This document shows positions 7,647 through 16,040 of a stretch of DNA of 21,456 bases, piece after piece. Below the pieces are notes generated by a model. It saw only the letters and a program-made list of their open reading frames with translations. It was not told the DNA's origin and searched no databases. The DNA lies in the NCBI GenBank assembly GCA_002437415.1, contig DJPL01000007.1:1-21456 (forward strand), written 5' to 3'. The first letter of the stretch is position 1. Every line of letters starts with the position of its first letter. Source of the DNA: Ruminococcaceae bacterium UBA6413. Lineage in GTDB: Bacteria; Bacillota; Clostridia; Oscillospirales; Ruminococcaceae. The translations under genes and the position numbers were made by a program.

Positions 7647-9251
7647 TCAGCTTTTATTCTTCCTGTACTCATCATACGAAATACCGAATTTTCTGAAAAT
7701 GTACTCCGCATTTCCCGCTTTATCGGGCATACGTCTTGAAATAACATAAGTAGGCTTGCCGTTTTCGTCACATTCCGCTGTAAGACTTGCCAGCGTGCTT
7801 TTCGGCTTTTCCTCGTTGATTTTCTCAATACTGTCGGTAAGCTCCTTGATATGAGTTGTATAGATAAGCCTTACGCCGATATCGGCAAATATCCTCATGA
7901 TCTCCCTTGCAATGATAAGGCACTCGGTAGGCGTTGTGCTCGAAAGGCTCTCATTCATCAGTACAAGACTGTGATCGGTAGCCGCGCCTATGGTATCGCG
8001 GAACTGCTTGCATTCCTCGGTGAAACGGCTTGCGTTTATGCCGATTTCCTCTTCCTTCGGGAAATGAACAAAGATATTATCGACAGGTGATATCTCGGCG
8101 CTTTCCGCCGAAACATAAAGTCCGCACTGAGCGAACACCTGCGCTATTCCTACGGCTCTTGTAAAGGTCGTTTTACCGCCGTTATTCGGTCCTGTCAGTA
8201 TAAGAATACGACCGTCATCGTCCATGCGGCAGTCATTCTGCTTTACAGTGTTGTCATTCACACCGACATAGCTTGTACACATCTTATTGGCAAATGCCGT
8301 GTCGTACAGCTTTTTATAGTCGGCTCTGCGTTCGTTCATCGGCAATATGACAGGTCTGCACATCGGCAGTCCCATACTTCTCATACGGCTTACCGTATTT
8401 GCCGCTCCTATGTAGAAATTTATCTGCTTTTCAAGCGTGATAAGGAAATCTATACTTGCGTCATAATAAGCCCTGAGCGCCGTGTTAAAATGCTTTGAAT
8501 ATTCTCCGCCCAGTGCGTCAAGCTCCTTGAACAGCCTCTCGTTGATCGATGAAATCGCACCGTCCTTGCTTTTTCTTGTATAGACATTGGTCAGCGGCTC
8601 GACCGAGCTCTGAACGCCGAGAAGCTTATCAAACAGCTTCCTTTCCTTAAACGGTTCGCGGTTTACGCTTATCAGCGCTATTTCCTCAGGACGCATAAGC
8701 TCGTCAAGATTTACCCCGAAGGTCACACTGCGAAAACCCGTAGCAAGCGTTTTGCGAAGCTCGGCGATCTCGACCTTCAGCGTAGCGAACTCTTCCGATC
8801 TGTATTTATCCTCAATAGCCTGCACTACGGCACGCATACCTGCGGAAACAAGCTTCCCACAGCACTTTTCATAAAATCCGTGGCACTCCTCCATACAGAA
8901 AATAAACGACTCGATAAGCGCTGTATTTTCGGTAAGCTCAAAGAACGACTGAGTAGAACCTGCCTTTGCATAGACCGATTTTGAGTTAGCGTAAATAGTA
9001 TGCAGGCTTTTATAAAGAATTGCCTCGAGCTCAGGTACATTTATAAAATCATCGACTATGTCCTGTCTGTAGCTTATGACCTCGGGATCTGTCACGAGCT
9101 GTGACAATATCCGCTGTGCGTACTCGGTATCATACGGCGAAAGCGTCATTGCAAGATATTCTATCTGCAAGTCTGCCGCCGCGCTTTTAGTAAGCTGATT
9201 GTATCTTTTTTGCTTTGCGTCTGCCGGGAATAAAAGATCGGGTGTTGCCAT
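7647..9251 (-). CDS. MutS-family ATPase without mismatch-recognition domains
   Basis: A 534-residue protein made of a helical clamp/core region (about 1-340) and a C-terminal MutS-type ABC ATPase. Walker A is GPNNGGKTT (about 353-361). The Walker B region reads LVLMNESLSSTTP (about 428-440), with Asn where MutS has Asp before the catalytic Glu. The His-containing switch is TTHIKELT. The N-terminal mismatch-binding and connector domains of MutS are absent, as is the Smr nuclease domain of MutS2, so it should not be called mismatch repair MutS. The start at 9251 has AAGAGGA 7 nt upstream. The longer frame to 9338 is excluded because the promoter (9310-9338) lies within it. The function of this branch is unknown; a DNA-structure-dependent ATPase is the family-level inference. 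Confidence 0.82.
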   Translation of the reverse strand: MATPDLLFPADAKQKRYNQLTKSAAADLQIEYLAMTLSPYDTEYAQRILSQLVTDPEVISYRQDIVDDFINVPELEAILYKSLHTIYANSKSVYAKAGSTQSFFELTENTALIESFIFCMEECHGFYEKCCGKLVSAGMRAVVQAIEDKYRSEEFATLKVEIAELRKTLATGFRSVTFGVNLDELMRPEEIALISVNREPFKERKLFDKLLGVQSSVEPLTNVYTRKSKDGAISSINERLFKELDALGGEYSKHFNTALRAYYDASIDFLITLEKQINFYIGAANTVSRMRSMGLPMCRPVILPMNERRADYKKLYDTAFANKMCTSYVGVNDNTVKQNDCRMDDDGRILILTGPNNGGKTTFTRAVGIAQVFAQCGLYVSAESAEISPVDNIFVHFPKEEEIGINASRFTEECKQFRDTIGAATDHSLVLMNESLSSTTPTECLIIAREIMRIFADIGVRLIYTTHIKELTDSIEKINEEKPKSTLASLTAECDENGKPTYVISRRMPDKAGNAEYIFRKFGISYDEYRKNKS

Positions 9252-9309
9252 AATGTTATCCTCTTTTCGTGAAATATTGCATAATAATTCGGTTGTATCT
9301 GCTGTTTTC

Positions 9310-9338
9310 ATTCTATCACAGGCAATGAATTGTGTCAA
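9310..9338 (-). promoter_or_regulatory. Promoter of the MutS-like gene
   Basis: On the minus strand a perfect TTGACA (9338-9333) and TAGAAT (9315-9310) are 17 nt apart. Transcription should start near 9303, giving a leader of about 52 nt. Confidence 0.8.
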
Positions 9339-9395
9339 GGATAATGTTAATATAGTGTTATATGCTTACGGTAAATAAAAGTTATTCAATAAAAG

Positions 9396-9430
9396 CACCG
9401 CTTACAGACGGCATATCTCTGTAAGCGGTG
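9396..9430 (-). terminator. Terminator of the 9503-9910 gene
   Basis: A perfect 13-bp stem (9396-9408 with 9418-9430, 9-nt loop) is followed on the minus strand by GCTTTTATTG. It lies about 70 nt downstream of the minus-strand gene's stop codon. Confidence 0.7.
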
Positions 9431-9502
9431 TAAATTTCTGTTTCCTGTTCGTGCGGGTGACAGCTGTAATATTAAACCAATAAGTATATCCGCTTCAGAC
9501 GC

Positions 9503-9910
9503 TCAGTATTTCCTGTAAAGTTCTATCCTGTACAGACATTTTTCCTCCGCGTCAGCCAGCATTTTTACTATATCAGTATCCTGAATATGCACTGTTATGC
9601 TCTTCTCGTTTTCCTCGCCCGTCCAGTTTTTGCTGAGCATAACATACTTTATCCCTCTAACATCACGCAGTCTGTCAAGTAACCCCGCAAAAGCTTTCAG
9701 CTTTTCGTTATCCGCGTCGTGACCTCCGACAGGAGTATCGCAATCGCAGTCGTTATATGTAATTCTGTATTTGTACGTTTCCTCTGCGATACAGCGGTTT
9801 ATATCGTCTTCATTGCCCGCCTGAAAATCATAAGGCAATTCTCCGACAGCCTTCTTATAATCCTGCATATTTATTCCGTTGTTGACCGAACCGTATAGTA
9901 TATAGCACAT
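9503..9910 (-). CDS. Unrecognised small soluble protein
   Basis: A 135-residue acidic protein with no membrane segment or signal peptide. I do not recognise its family. Visible features are an N-terminal MCYILYGSVNNGI strand-turn, a central cysteine-rich patch CDCDTPVGGHD (about 70-80), a helix KLKAFAGLLDRLRD, and a final ITVHIQDTD strand. Cys, His and Asp near the centre could bind a metal, which is only a guess. The start at 9910 is chosen because GAGG (9919-9922) lies 8 nt upstream and because the promoter at 9994-10023 overlaps the earlier in-frame ATG at 9991. It is monocistronic, with its own promoter and the terminator at 9396-9430. Confidence 0.65.
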   Translation of the reverse strand: MCYILYGSVNNGINMQDYKKAVGELPYDFQAGNEDDINRCIAEETYKYRITYNDCDCDTPVGGHDADNEKLKAFAGLLDRLRDVRGIKYVMLSKNWTGEENEKSITVHIQDTDIVKMLADAEEKCLYRIELYRKY

Positions 9911-9993
9911 TGTAATAACCTCGTTTTCTTTGGTGTAGCTTGCATTGAAATTATAAATCGGTTTGCGTATGGGTGTTAAATTAAGTTTCATAT

Positions 9994-10023
9994 ATTATAT
10001 ATCACCGCGCGGCATACTGTCAA
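9994..10023 (-). promoter_or_regulatory. Promoter of the 9503-9910 gene
   Basis: On the minus strand TTGACA (10023-10018) and TATAAT (9999-9994) are 18 nt apart. The leader to the ATG at 9910 is about 77 nt. Confidence 0.72.
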
Positions 10024-10138
10024 GTGTGATGAAGCTTTGTTATCCGTAAATCCGATACCGGAATGCTCCGAGTCCGAATGCATATTACCGAACTGTTTTA
10101 ATCATCGTGCAAAAAAGTTTTCGTCCGATAGGTAAAAT

Positions 10139-10155
10139 TACACCCATTAGGTGTA
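10139..10155. promoter_or_regulatory. Inverted repeat overlapping the -35 of the AraC operon
   Basis: TACACC and GGTGTA form a perfect 6-bp inverted repeat around a 5-nt centre. It ends inside the -35 element of the transporter operon promoter, a typical place for a repressor or activator site. The protein that binds is unknown; the AraC protein encoded next door is one candidate. Confidence 0.4.
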
Positions 10156-10182
10156 GACACGGATACCCGGGCATGATATACT
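10154..10182 (+). promoter_or_regulatory. Promoter of the AraC-ABC-ECF operon
   Basis: TAGACA (10154-10159) and TATACT (10177-10182) are 17 nt apart, with TG before the -10 (extended -10). A loose palindrome TTAG(N6)CTAA at 10192-10205 lies at the predicted start site and may be an operator, distantly like a DtxR-type metal box. Confidence 0.6.
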
Positions 10183-10254
10183 GTTATACGGTTAGTTTTA
10201 GCTAATCCTATGCGTTTGCAGATCGAAATTAAAGGTATCAGGAGAATTTTGCCT

Positions 10255-11223
10255 ATGGAACATATAAAAGCGCTTGAAAACGAGGGTGCTGTCTTATTGG
10301 CGCAGAGTGACGGGTGCTCGGTATGGCAGTTTCGCAATGAAACCGGTGAGGGCACTATGACCGCCTATGAGGTATTTCCCGGTGTGATGCTAAGCTTCAA
10401 TGATTTTCATATGGAGTACTATAACAGCGGATTTGTCACAGACAGCCGGATATTGGCTATAGATCACTGCCGCGAGGGGCAGATGGAATATGTCGCAGGA
10501 AGCGGTATGGTCGGCTATACTACGGCAGGCGATATGAAGCTTGACCGCCGTAAACAGCACACAGGAGAGTTTGTCTTTCCGTCCTGTCATTACCACGGTC
10601 TTACGGTAGCGTTCGACCTCAATGTTGCGGGGCAGTCGCTTTCGGAAGAGGTCAGGGATTTCCCCGTAAGTCCCGAGCAGATTATCACACGTTTTTCTCT
10701 GGGTGACTATCCGCGTATACTGCACGGAATGAAAGACGCAGAACATATTTTCAGTGAGCTGTATCGCGTGCCGGCTAAGATCCGTATTCCGTACTTCAAG
10801 GTGAAAATACTGGAACTGCTTTTATATCTTGACGCGGTAACCGTACCTAAAAATGACGATAACCGCCCCTATTTCTATAGAACGCAGGCTGAAAAGGTAA
10901 AGGCTATCCGCCGTTTTCTGACCGAACACATCTCGGAAAACTACACGCAGGAAGAGCTGTCAAAAAGGTTTGACATACCTATGACCGCAATGAAAAGCTG
11001 TTTTCGCTCGATTTACGGTGAAGCGATCGGAACATGGCTTATTCACTACAGAGTGAATATGGCGGCAGAGCTGCTTCTCACAGAAAGAGAAACAGGCATT
11101 GCCGAGATCGCAGGTCGTGTAGGCTATGACAACGCAGGTAAATTCACCGAAGCGTTCAAAAAAATAATGAAGCTTACTCCGTCTGAATATCGGAGAGAAA
11201 GAGGAATAGGTTATGCAAACTGA
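10255..11223 (+). CDS. AraC-family transcriptional regulator
   Basis: A 322-residue regulator. The C-terminal third (about 225-320) holds the two helix-turn-helix motifs of AraC/XylS proteins: TQEELSKRFDIPMTAMKSCF first, then the second with IAEIAGRVGYDNAGKFTEAF and the family signature KLTPSEYRR. The N-terminal part is a sensor-like domain resembling regulators such as YbtA and PchR, which control siderophore uptake; this resemblance is from memory of the family pattern. The start at 10255 has AGGAG (10240-10244), better than the in-frame ATG at 10210. Its last codons overlap the first ABC gene by 11 nt, so it is translated from the same message as the transporter it probably controls. Confidence 0.88.
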   Translation: MEHIKALENEGAVLLAQSDGCSVWQFRNETGEGTMTAYEVFPGVMLSFNDFHMEYYNSGFVTDSRILAIDHCREGQMEYVAGSGMVGYTTAGDMKLDRRKQHTGEFVFPSCHYHGLTVAFDLNVAGQSLSEEVRDFPVSPEQIITRFSLGDYPRILHGMKDAEHIFSELYRVPAKIRIPYFKVKILELLLYLDAVTVPKNDDNRPYFYRTQAEKVKAIRRFLTEHISENYTQEELSKRFDIPMTAMKSCFRSIYGEAIGTWLIHYRVNMAAELLLTERETGIAEIAGRVGYDNAGKFTEAFKKIMKLTPSEYRRERGIGYAN

Positions 11224-12985
11224 AAAAAAGAGCTTTATAAATGTTCTTTTCGCCTACGCAGGCGGTGAAAAGAAAAAGATGATATTGTCGGTTATTCTGT
11301 CGGTCATATCTGTTATGCTCGGGCTTGTACCGTTCTACTGTATGTATGAGCTTATCTGCCTGTTTGTAACAGATACCGTTACCGCAGGAGAAATAGTCAA
11401 GTGGTGTCTGCTTGCGCTTTTGTCATACGCGCTTAAAATTCTTACATTCACCCTCTCCACAGGAACATCGCACAGCATGGCATACACTATTCTTGAGGGC
11501 TTGCGTATGCGCCTTGCGGACAGATTTCTGCACGCACCGCTCGGAAATGTCGAAAACCATACCATCGGTGAGATCAAGAATATGATGGTAGACAAAATAG
11601 AAAACCTCGAGCCGCCGCTCGCGCATATGATCCCCGAGGGCGCAGGACACATAGTACTGCCTGTCGTCAGCATTATAGCGCTTTTTATAATTGACTGGCG
11701 GCTGGCACTTGCCTCACTGGTAACATTCCCGCTGTCACTTATCTGTATGGCGCTGACCTTTAAAATAAGCGGTAAGAATTTTGCAAAATACGATGAATCC
11801 GCAAACTATATGAACAGCACAATTGTCGAATACATAGAGGGCATAGAGGTCATAAAAGCTTTCGGCAGAGCCGGAGTTTCCTATGAGAAATACGCGGGCG
11901 CGATAACCGACTTCCGTACCTTTGTGATCAAATGGCTGACCTCGACATTTGCCACAATGAAGCTCAGCTTCGCGCTGTTCCCTTCTACGCTTATCGGTAC
12001 ACTTCCTGTTGCTCTTGCACTGGCAAGCGGTGGCACAATTACAGGCGCGCAGGCGGCACTTGCCGTAATGCTTTCAATTTCAATGGTCGGCTCACTTGCA
12101 AAGCTTGAGGTATTCTCGGAAAATATGCGTCAGGTTAAGTTCACGGTTGAAAATCTGGACGAGTTTCTTGAAATGCCCGAGCTTCCCGAGCCTGCGAACC
12201 GTGCAGATGTTAAGCATACCGATATAGAGCTTAAAAACGTACATTTCTCATACACAGGCGATGAAAAGGACGAGGTGCTCCACGGTATTGACCTGAAGCT
12301 CCCCGAGGGCAGCTTTACCGCGCTTGTCGGTCCGTCAGGCGGAGGAAAATCGACAGTCGCAAAGCTGATCTCACGTTTCTGGGACGTGTCCTCGGGTGAA
12401 ATAACGCTCGGCGGTGTAAACGTAAAGGATATGCCGCTTTCACAGCTTTCGGAATACGTCAGCTTCGTTACGCAGGATAATTTCCTCTTCCGTTGCTCAC
12501 TGCTCGAAAATATCCGCCTTGGCAACCCGAACGCCACCGATGAACAGGTAAAGCAGGCGGCGCGCGCGGCACAGTGTGAAGAATTTATTGCAAAGCTCCC
12601 GCAGGGCTACGACACCCCCGCAGGTGAAGCGGGCAAGCGCTTGTCGGGCGGTGAAAAACAGCGTATCGCCATAGCCAGAATGATGCTTAAAAACGCACCT
12701 ATCGTCATTCTTGACGAAGCTACCGCGTTTACCGATCCCGAAAACGAGGACAAAATTCAACGCAGTATCGCAGAGCTTACAAAAGGTAAGACCCTGCTTG
12801 TCATTGCACACCGATTATCCACAATTAAAAACGCCGACAACATTGTCGTGCTGAAAAACGGAAAAATCGAAGCCGAGGGCACTCAGGAACAGTTGCTTGA
12901 AAACTGCCCGCTTTATAAGGATATGTGGCAGGCACACATCGGAGCTAAAAATTGGGCGGTTTCTTCCGCAGAAAAGGAGGCGTGA
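11213..12985 (+). CDS. ABC half-transporter 1 (YbtP/YbtQ-like)
   Basis: A 590-residue protein with an N-terminal exporter-fold membrane domain (six segments, about 15-300) fused to a nucleotide-binding domain. Walker A is GPSGGGKST (about 373), the signature LSGGEKQR (about 477), and Walker B VILDEATAFTDPENE (about 500). The D-loop thus reads AFTD rather than SALD. It starts inside the end of the regulator gene with AAAGAGGA at 11198-11205, and the next half-transporter begins 3 nt after its stop. The two should form a heterodimer. YbtP/YbtQ and IrtA/IrtB have this exporter fold yet import ferric siderophores, and the gene order here resembles mptA-mptB of Mycobacterium avium subsp. paratuberculosis. 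Import of a metal chelate is an inference; drug or peptide export is the alternative. Confidence 0.88.
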   Translation: MQTEKKSFINVLFAYAGGEKKKMILSVILSVISVMLGLVPFYCMYELICLFVTDTVTAGEIVKWCLLALLSYALKILTFTLSTGTSHSMAYTILEGLRMRLADRFLHAPLGNVENHTIGEIKNMMVDKIENLEPPLAHMIPEGAGHIVLPVVSIIALFIIDWRLALASLVTFPLSLICMALTFKISGKNFAKYDESANYMNSTIVEYIEGIEVIKAFGRAGVSYEKYAGAITDFRTFVIKWLTSTFATMKLSFALFPSTLIGTLPVALALASGGTITGAQAALAVMLSISMVGSLAKLEVFSENMRQVKFTVENLDEFLEMPELPEPANRADVKHTDIELKNVHFSYTGDEKDEVLHGIDLKLPEGSFTALVGPSGGGKSTVAKLISRFWDVSSGEITLGGVNVKDMPLSQLSEYVSFVTQDNFLFRCSLLENIRLGNPNATDEQVKQAARAAQCEEFIAKLPQGYDTPAGEAGKRLSGGEKQRIAIARMMLKNAPIVILDEATAFTDPENEDKIQRSIAELTKGKTLLVIAHRLSTIKNADNIVVLKNGKIEAEGTQEQLLENCPLYKDMWQAHIGAKNWAVSSAEKEA

Positions 12986-12988
12986 GTT

Positions 12989-14740
12989 ATGTTTAAGACC
13001 GTAAAACGCATTATTGACTGGTGCGGCGAATTCAAAGGTAAGCTGTACCTCGGTTTCGTTATGACCTTCTTCTCTCACATTTTCACCGCACTGCCGATAG
13101 GTCTTGCCGCTTACACCGTAGGAATTCTTATAGAAGCACAGAAAAACAAAACGGATTTTGACTCCTCATGGATATGGAAATCGATAATCATTCAGATAAT
13201 ACTCGTTTTCTTCCGTTTCTTGTTTGACTATTTCCGTGCACGTCTGCAAGAGCCGATAAGCTACCGGCTCACCGCCCGTGACCGTCTGGCAGTCGGAGAT
13301 GCACTGAAGCGTGTTTCTCTGGGCTATTTCGGTCAGATCAGCACAGGCAGTATCCTGAACTCTATCACATCGGGACTTTCCACACTTGAAAATATGGGTA
13401 TCCGTATGATAGACAACTTTGTCGGCGGATATCTGAACTTTGCCGTAATATTTATCACACTCGCCGTTTGCAGTCCCATAACAGCGCTGATTGCCATAAT
13501 CGCCGCCGCGCTTTCGCTTTGCTTTATGCTGATAATTTCCCACTTCAGCCGTGTGAACGCCCCTGTCGAAGCACAGGCAAACCGCGATCTGACAGGCGCA
13601 ATTATCGAATACGCCCGCGGATTATCCGTAGTAAAATCATTCGGAAAATCCGGCGCCGCTATGGATTCTGTTACAAAAGCGGCACACGACAGCAAAAAAA
13701 TTCACCTGAAGATCGAATGGGGTTATCTTCCCGGCAACGCAGGACACCTGCTCGCTCTCAAATGCGGCTCTGTCGGACTTGCTTTAGCCGCAGCCCTGCA
13801 ATGCCTGAACGGCGCAATGGATTTCTCCGTAATGCTGATGTTTGTATTCTTCTCGTTCACTGTTTTTGCCGGACTTGAGCCCATCAGCGACAGCGCTCAT
13901 ACTCTCGGAGTAATTGACGATGCAATGGATCAGCTTGACGCACTGAGATCACACAACTTCATCGATGCCAACGGTAAAGACATCGAACTCAGCCACTATG
14001 ATATTGAATTTAAAAACGTTGACTTCGGTTACGATTCACGCACGGTCCTGAAAAATGTCAGCTTCAGAATACCCGAAAAGACCTCTACCGCTATCGTAGG
14101 TCCTTCAGGCTCGGGCAAAACCACGATTTGCAGTCTTATCGCACGTTTTTACGATCCGCAGTCCGGCAGTATCACAGTAGGCGGACACGATCTGAAAGAG
14201 CTCACCTGCGACAGCCTGCTGACCAACATTTCTATGGTGTTCCAGAATGTATATCTGTTCAACGACACCGTCCGCTCAAATATTCTTTTCGGTAAACCCG
14301 ACGCTACCGAAGAGGAGATGATCGAGGCGGCTGAAAAGGCCCGTTGCCATGATTTTATCACAGCGCTTCCTAATGGCTATGACACAGTGATCGGCGAGGG
14401 CGGCGGCACGCTGTCAGGCGGTGAAAAGCAACGTATTTCAATAGCCCGCGCTATTCTGAAAAACGCACCTATAATAATCCTTGACGAGGCGACCGCAAGC
14501 ATAGACCCCGAAAACGAACACCTTATCCAGCAGGCAATTTCAGAACTGACGCGAGGCAAGACCGTAATAACGATAGCTCACCGATTTGCTACTATCGAAC
14601 AGGCAGATCAGATACTTGTAATTGACGACGGTGCTGTCGTACAGCAGGGTACTCACGACTCACTTGTAAATGTACCCGGAAAATATAAAGAATTTGTTGA
14701 TATCCGAAAGAAATCGGAAGGTTGGAACATTACAGAATAA
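12989..14740 (+). CDS. ABC half-transporter 2 (YbtP/YbtQ-like)
   Basis: A 583-residue partner of the preceding protein with the same layout: six membrane segments (about 18-300), then an ATPase with Walker A GPSGSGKTT (about 371), signature LSGGEKQR (about 475) and Walker B IILDEATASIDPENE (about 497). Both ATP sites appear complete, so no degenerate site is evident, unlike many heterodimeric exporters. A strong AAGGAGG (12974-12980), lying in the end of the previous gene, sets the ATG at 12989. Tight spacing implies coupled production of the two halves. The ECF genes follow after 26 nt, which suggests the same substrate or pathway. The substrate is unknown. Confidence 0.88.
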   Translation: MFKTVKRIIDWCGEFKGKLYLGFVMTFFSHIFTALPIGLAAYTVGILIEAQKNKTDFDSSWIWKSIIIQIILVFFRFLFDYFRARLQEPISYRLTARDRLAVGDALKRVSLGYFGQISTGSILNSITSGLSTLENMGIRMIDNFVGGYLNFAVIFITLAVCSPITALIAIIAAALSLCFMLIISHFSRVNAPVEAQANRDLTGAIIEYARGLSVVKSFGKSGAAMDSVTKAAHDSKKIHLKIEWGYLPGNAGHLLALKCGSVGLALAAALQCLNGAMDFSVMLMFVFFSFTVFAGLEPISDSAHTLGVIDDAMDQLDALRSHNFIDANGKDIELSHYDIEFKNVDFGYDSRTVLKNVSFRIPEKTSTAIVGPSGSGKTTICSLIARFYDPQSGSITVGGHDLKELTCDSLLTNISMVFQNVYLFNDTVRSNILFGKPDATEEEMIEAAEKARCHDFITALPNGYDTVIGEGGGTLSGGEKQRISIARAILKNAPIIILDEATASIDPENEHLIQQAISELTRGKTVITIAHRFATIEQADQILVIDDGAVVQQGTHDSLVNVPGKYKEFVDIRKKSEGWNITE

Positions 14741-14766
14741 AAAAACAGAATAAAGGAGAAATCACA

Positions 14767-15363
14767 ATGAGTGAAACCAAAAGACTGAAGGGCAGAGATC
14801 TTATTACAATAGGAATATTCTCCGCCATATATTTCATACTTAACCTTGCGGCTATGATGACGGGTTTTGTGCCTGTGCTCTGGCTGTTATTGCCCGGCGT
14901 TGCGGGTGTTCTCACAGGCATTCCGTTTATGCTTATGGAGTCCAAGGTGCAAAAGCCCGGAGCAATTCTCATAATGGGATTTATAACCGCGATCCTCTAT
15001 TTCATAACAGGACAGTTTACAGTACTGCTGCTTATCACCTTTGCCGTTGCATGCATTTTATCGGAAGTATACCGCGCAATAACAAAGTATGATAACAGCT
15101 TTATACATATGGCAATTTCGTTTATTATCTTCTGCTACGGTATGCTCGGCTCACCTCTTGCCATCTGGGTATACAAGGACAGCTTCTTAGCGCAGATCCA
15201 GCAGAACGGAATGTCCGCCGAATATGTACAGACGCTCTCCGGACTGATATCCGTACCTATGCTTATCGCTCTTTGCATTTCACCCATTGTCGGCGGCTTC
15301 ATCGGCGCTATGATTTCAAAAGGACTGTTCTGCAAGCATTTCTGCAAGGCGGGAATTGTATGA
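14767..15363 (+). CDS. MptD-type ECF transporter S component
   Basis: A 198-residue integral membrane protein with about six hydrophobic segments and no ATPase. The N-terminal pattern GRDLITIGIFSAIYFILN and the motif LPGVAGVLTGIPFMLM are those of the MptD (Trep_Strep) family of ECF substrate-binding components. It should capture the substrate and dock on the EcfT-EcfA module encoded next. The ATG at 14767 with AAAGGAGA (14752-14759) is preferred over the longer frame from 14722, which would overlap the ABC gene. It is coupled to EcfT by an ATGA overlap. The ligand of this S-component family is not established to my knowledge; neighbouring YbtPQ-like genes favour a metal chelate. Confidence 0.83.
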   Translation: MSETKRLKGRDLITIGIFSAIYFILNLAAMMTGFVPVLWLLLPGVAGVLTGIPFMLMESKVQKPGAILIMGFITAILYFITGQFTVLLLITFAVACILSEVYRAITKYDNSFIHMAISFIIFCYGMLGSPLAIWVYKDSFLAQIQQNGMSAEYVQTLSGLISVPMLIALCISPIVGGFIGAMISKGLFCKHFCKAGIV

Positions 15364-16040
15364 CAGGCAAAATAAAACCTCTTGATCCGAGAGCAGGAAT
15401 ATGGCTGCTTTTAATAGCAAATGTCGGTATGTTCTGCGAAAAATATTCGTGGCAGGGAATTGCTATCTCCGGTATGTTTCTGCTGTTTTTACTGCTGTAT
15501 CGGCAGTATACCGCCGCATTGAAGAGCGGACTGCTGATAATCGTTTCACTTGCGCTGTTGAAATATGTTTTTCCGCTGTGCCCGCATTTTATCAATATGA
15601 TTTTACCGGTGCTGATAAACTACACTCTGCGTATGTTGCCGTGCATTCTGGCGGGAATTTTACTTGTCCGCAACGCCTCAATGCAAAAGATGATTGCCGC
15701 CATGCGTGCACTGCATCTACCGCAAGGCTTTATTATCGCTATGTCCACTACCCTGCGGTATTTCCCCGCGATAAAAGAAGAATTCGGGAATATCAGATCC
15801 GCCGTAAAGCTGCAGAACATTCCTTTTACCGAAAGGCTAGAGTGCACAATAGTTCCCATTATGATGTCGGCGGCAAATACATCTGACGAAATCGCGGCGG
15901 CGGCAGTAGTAAGAGGGATCGAAAACCCCTGTAAAAAAACAAGCTATGTCAGTATTCATATAGCTTGCACGGATCTCATTATTATGATTTCGGCAACGAT
16001 ATGTGTCACGGCAATTACACTGATAGGATTTTTGTTATGA
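15360..16040 (+). CDS. ECF transporter transmembrane component (EcfT)
   Basis: A 226-residue membrane protein of the CbiQ/EcfT family, the scaffold that links the S component to the ATPases. It has hydrophobic segments in the first half, a conserved cytoplasmic coupling stretch (LHLPQGFIIAMSTTLRYFP, about 118-136), and the typical Arg-Gly signature late in the chain (AAAVVRGIENP, about 180-190), where EcfT proteins carry an A-x-x-R-G coupling helix. The start overlaps the S-component stop as ATGA, and its own stop overlaps the EcfA start the same way, so the three products are translationally coupled in S-T-A order. Confidence 0.85.
   Translation: MTGKIKPLDPRAGIWLLLIANVGMFCEKYSWQGIAISGMFLLFLLLYRQYTAALKSGLLIIVSLALLKYVFPLCPHFINMILPVLINYTLRMLPCILAGILLVRNASMQKMIAAMRALHLPQGFIIAMSTTLRYFPAIKEEFGNIRSAVKLQNIPFTERLECTIVPIMMSAANTSDEIAAAAVVRGIENPCKKTSYVSIHIACTDLIIMISATICVTAITLIGFLL

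Noticed and set aside
7647..9251. Classical mismatch repair MutS or MutS2
   Set aside because: Mismatch-binding and connector domains are absent, as is the Smr domain; only the core and ATPase are present.
9252..9338. N-terminal extension of the MutS-like protein by 29 residues
   Set aside because: The promoter TTGACA-17-TAGAAT lies inside it, and a good ribosome binding site serves the ATG at 9251.
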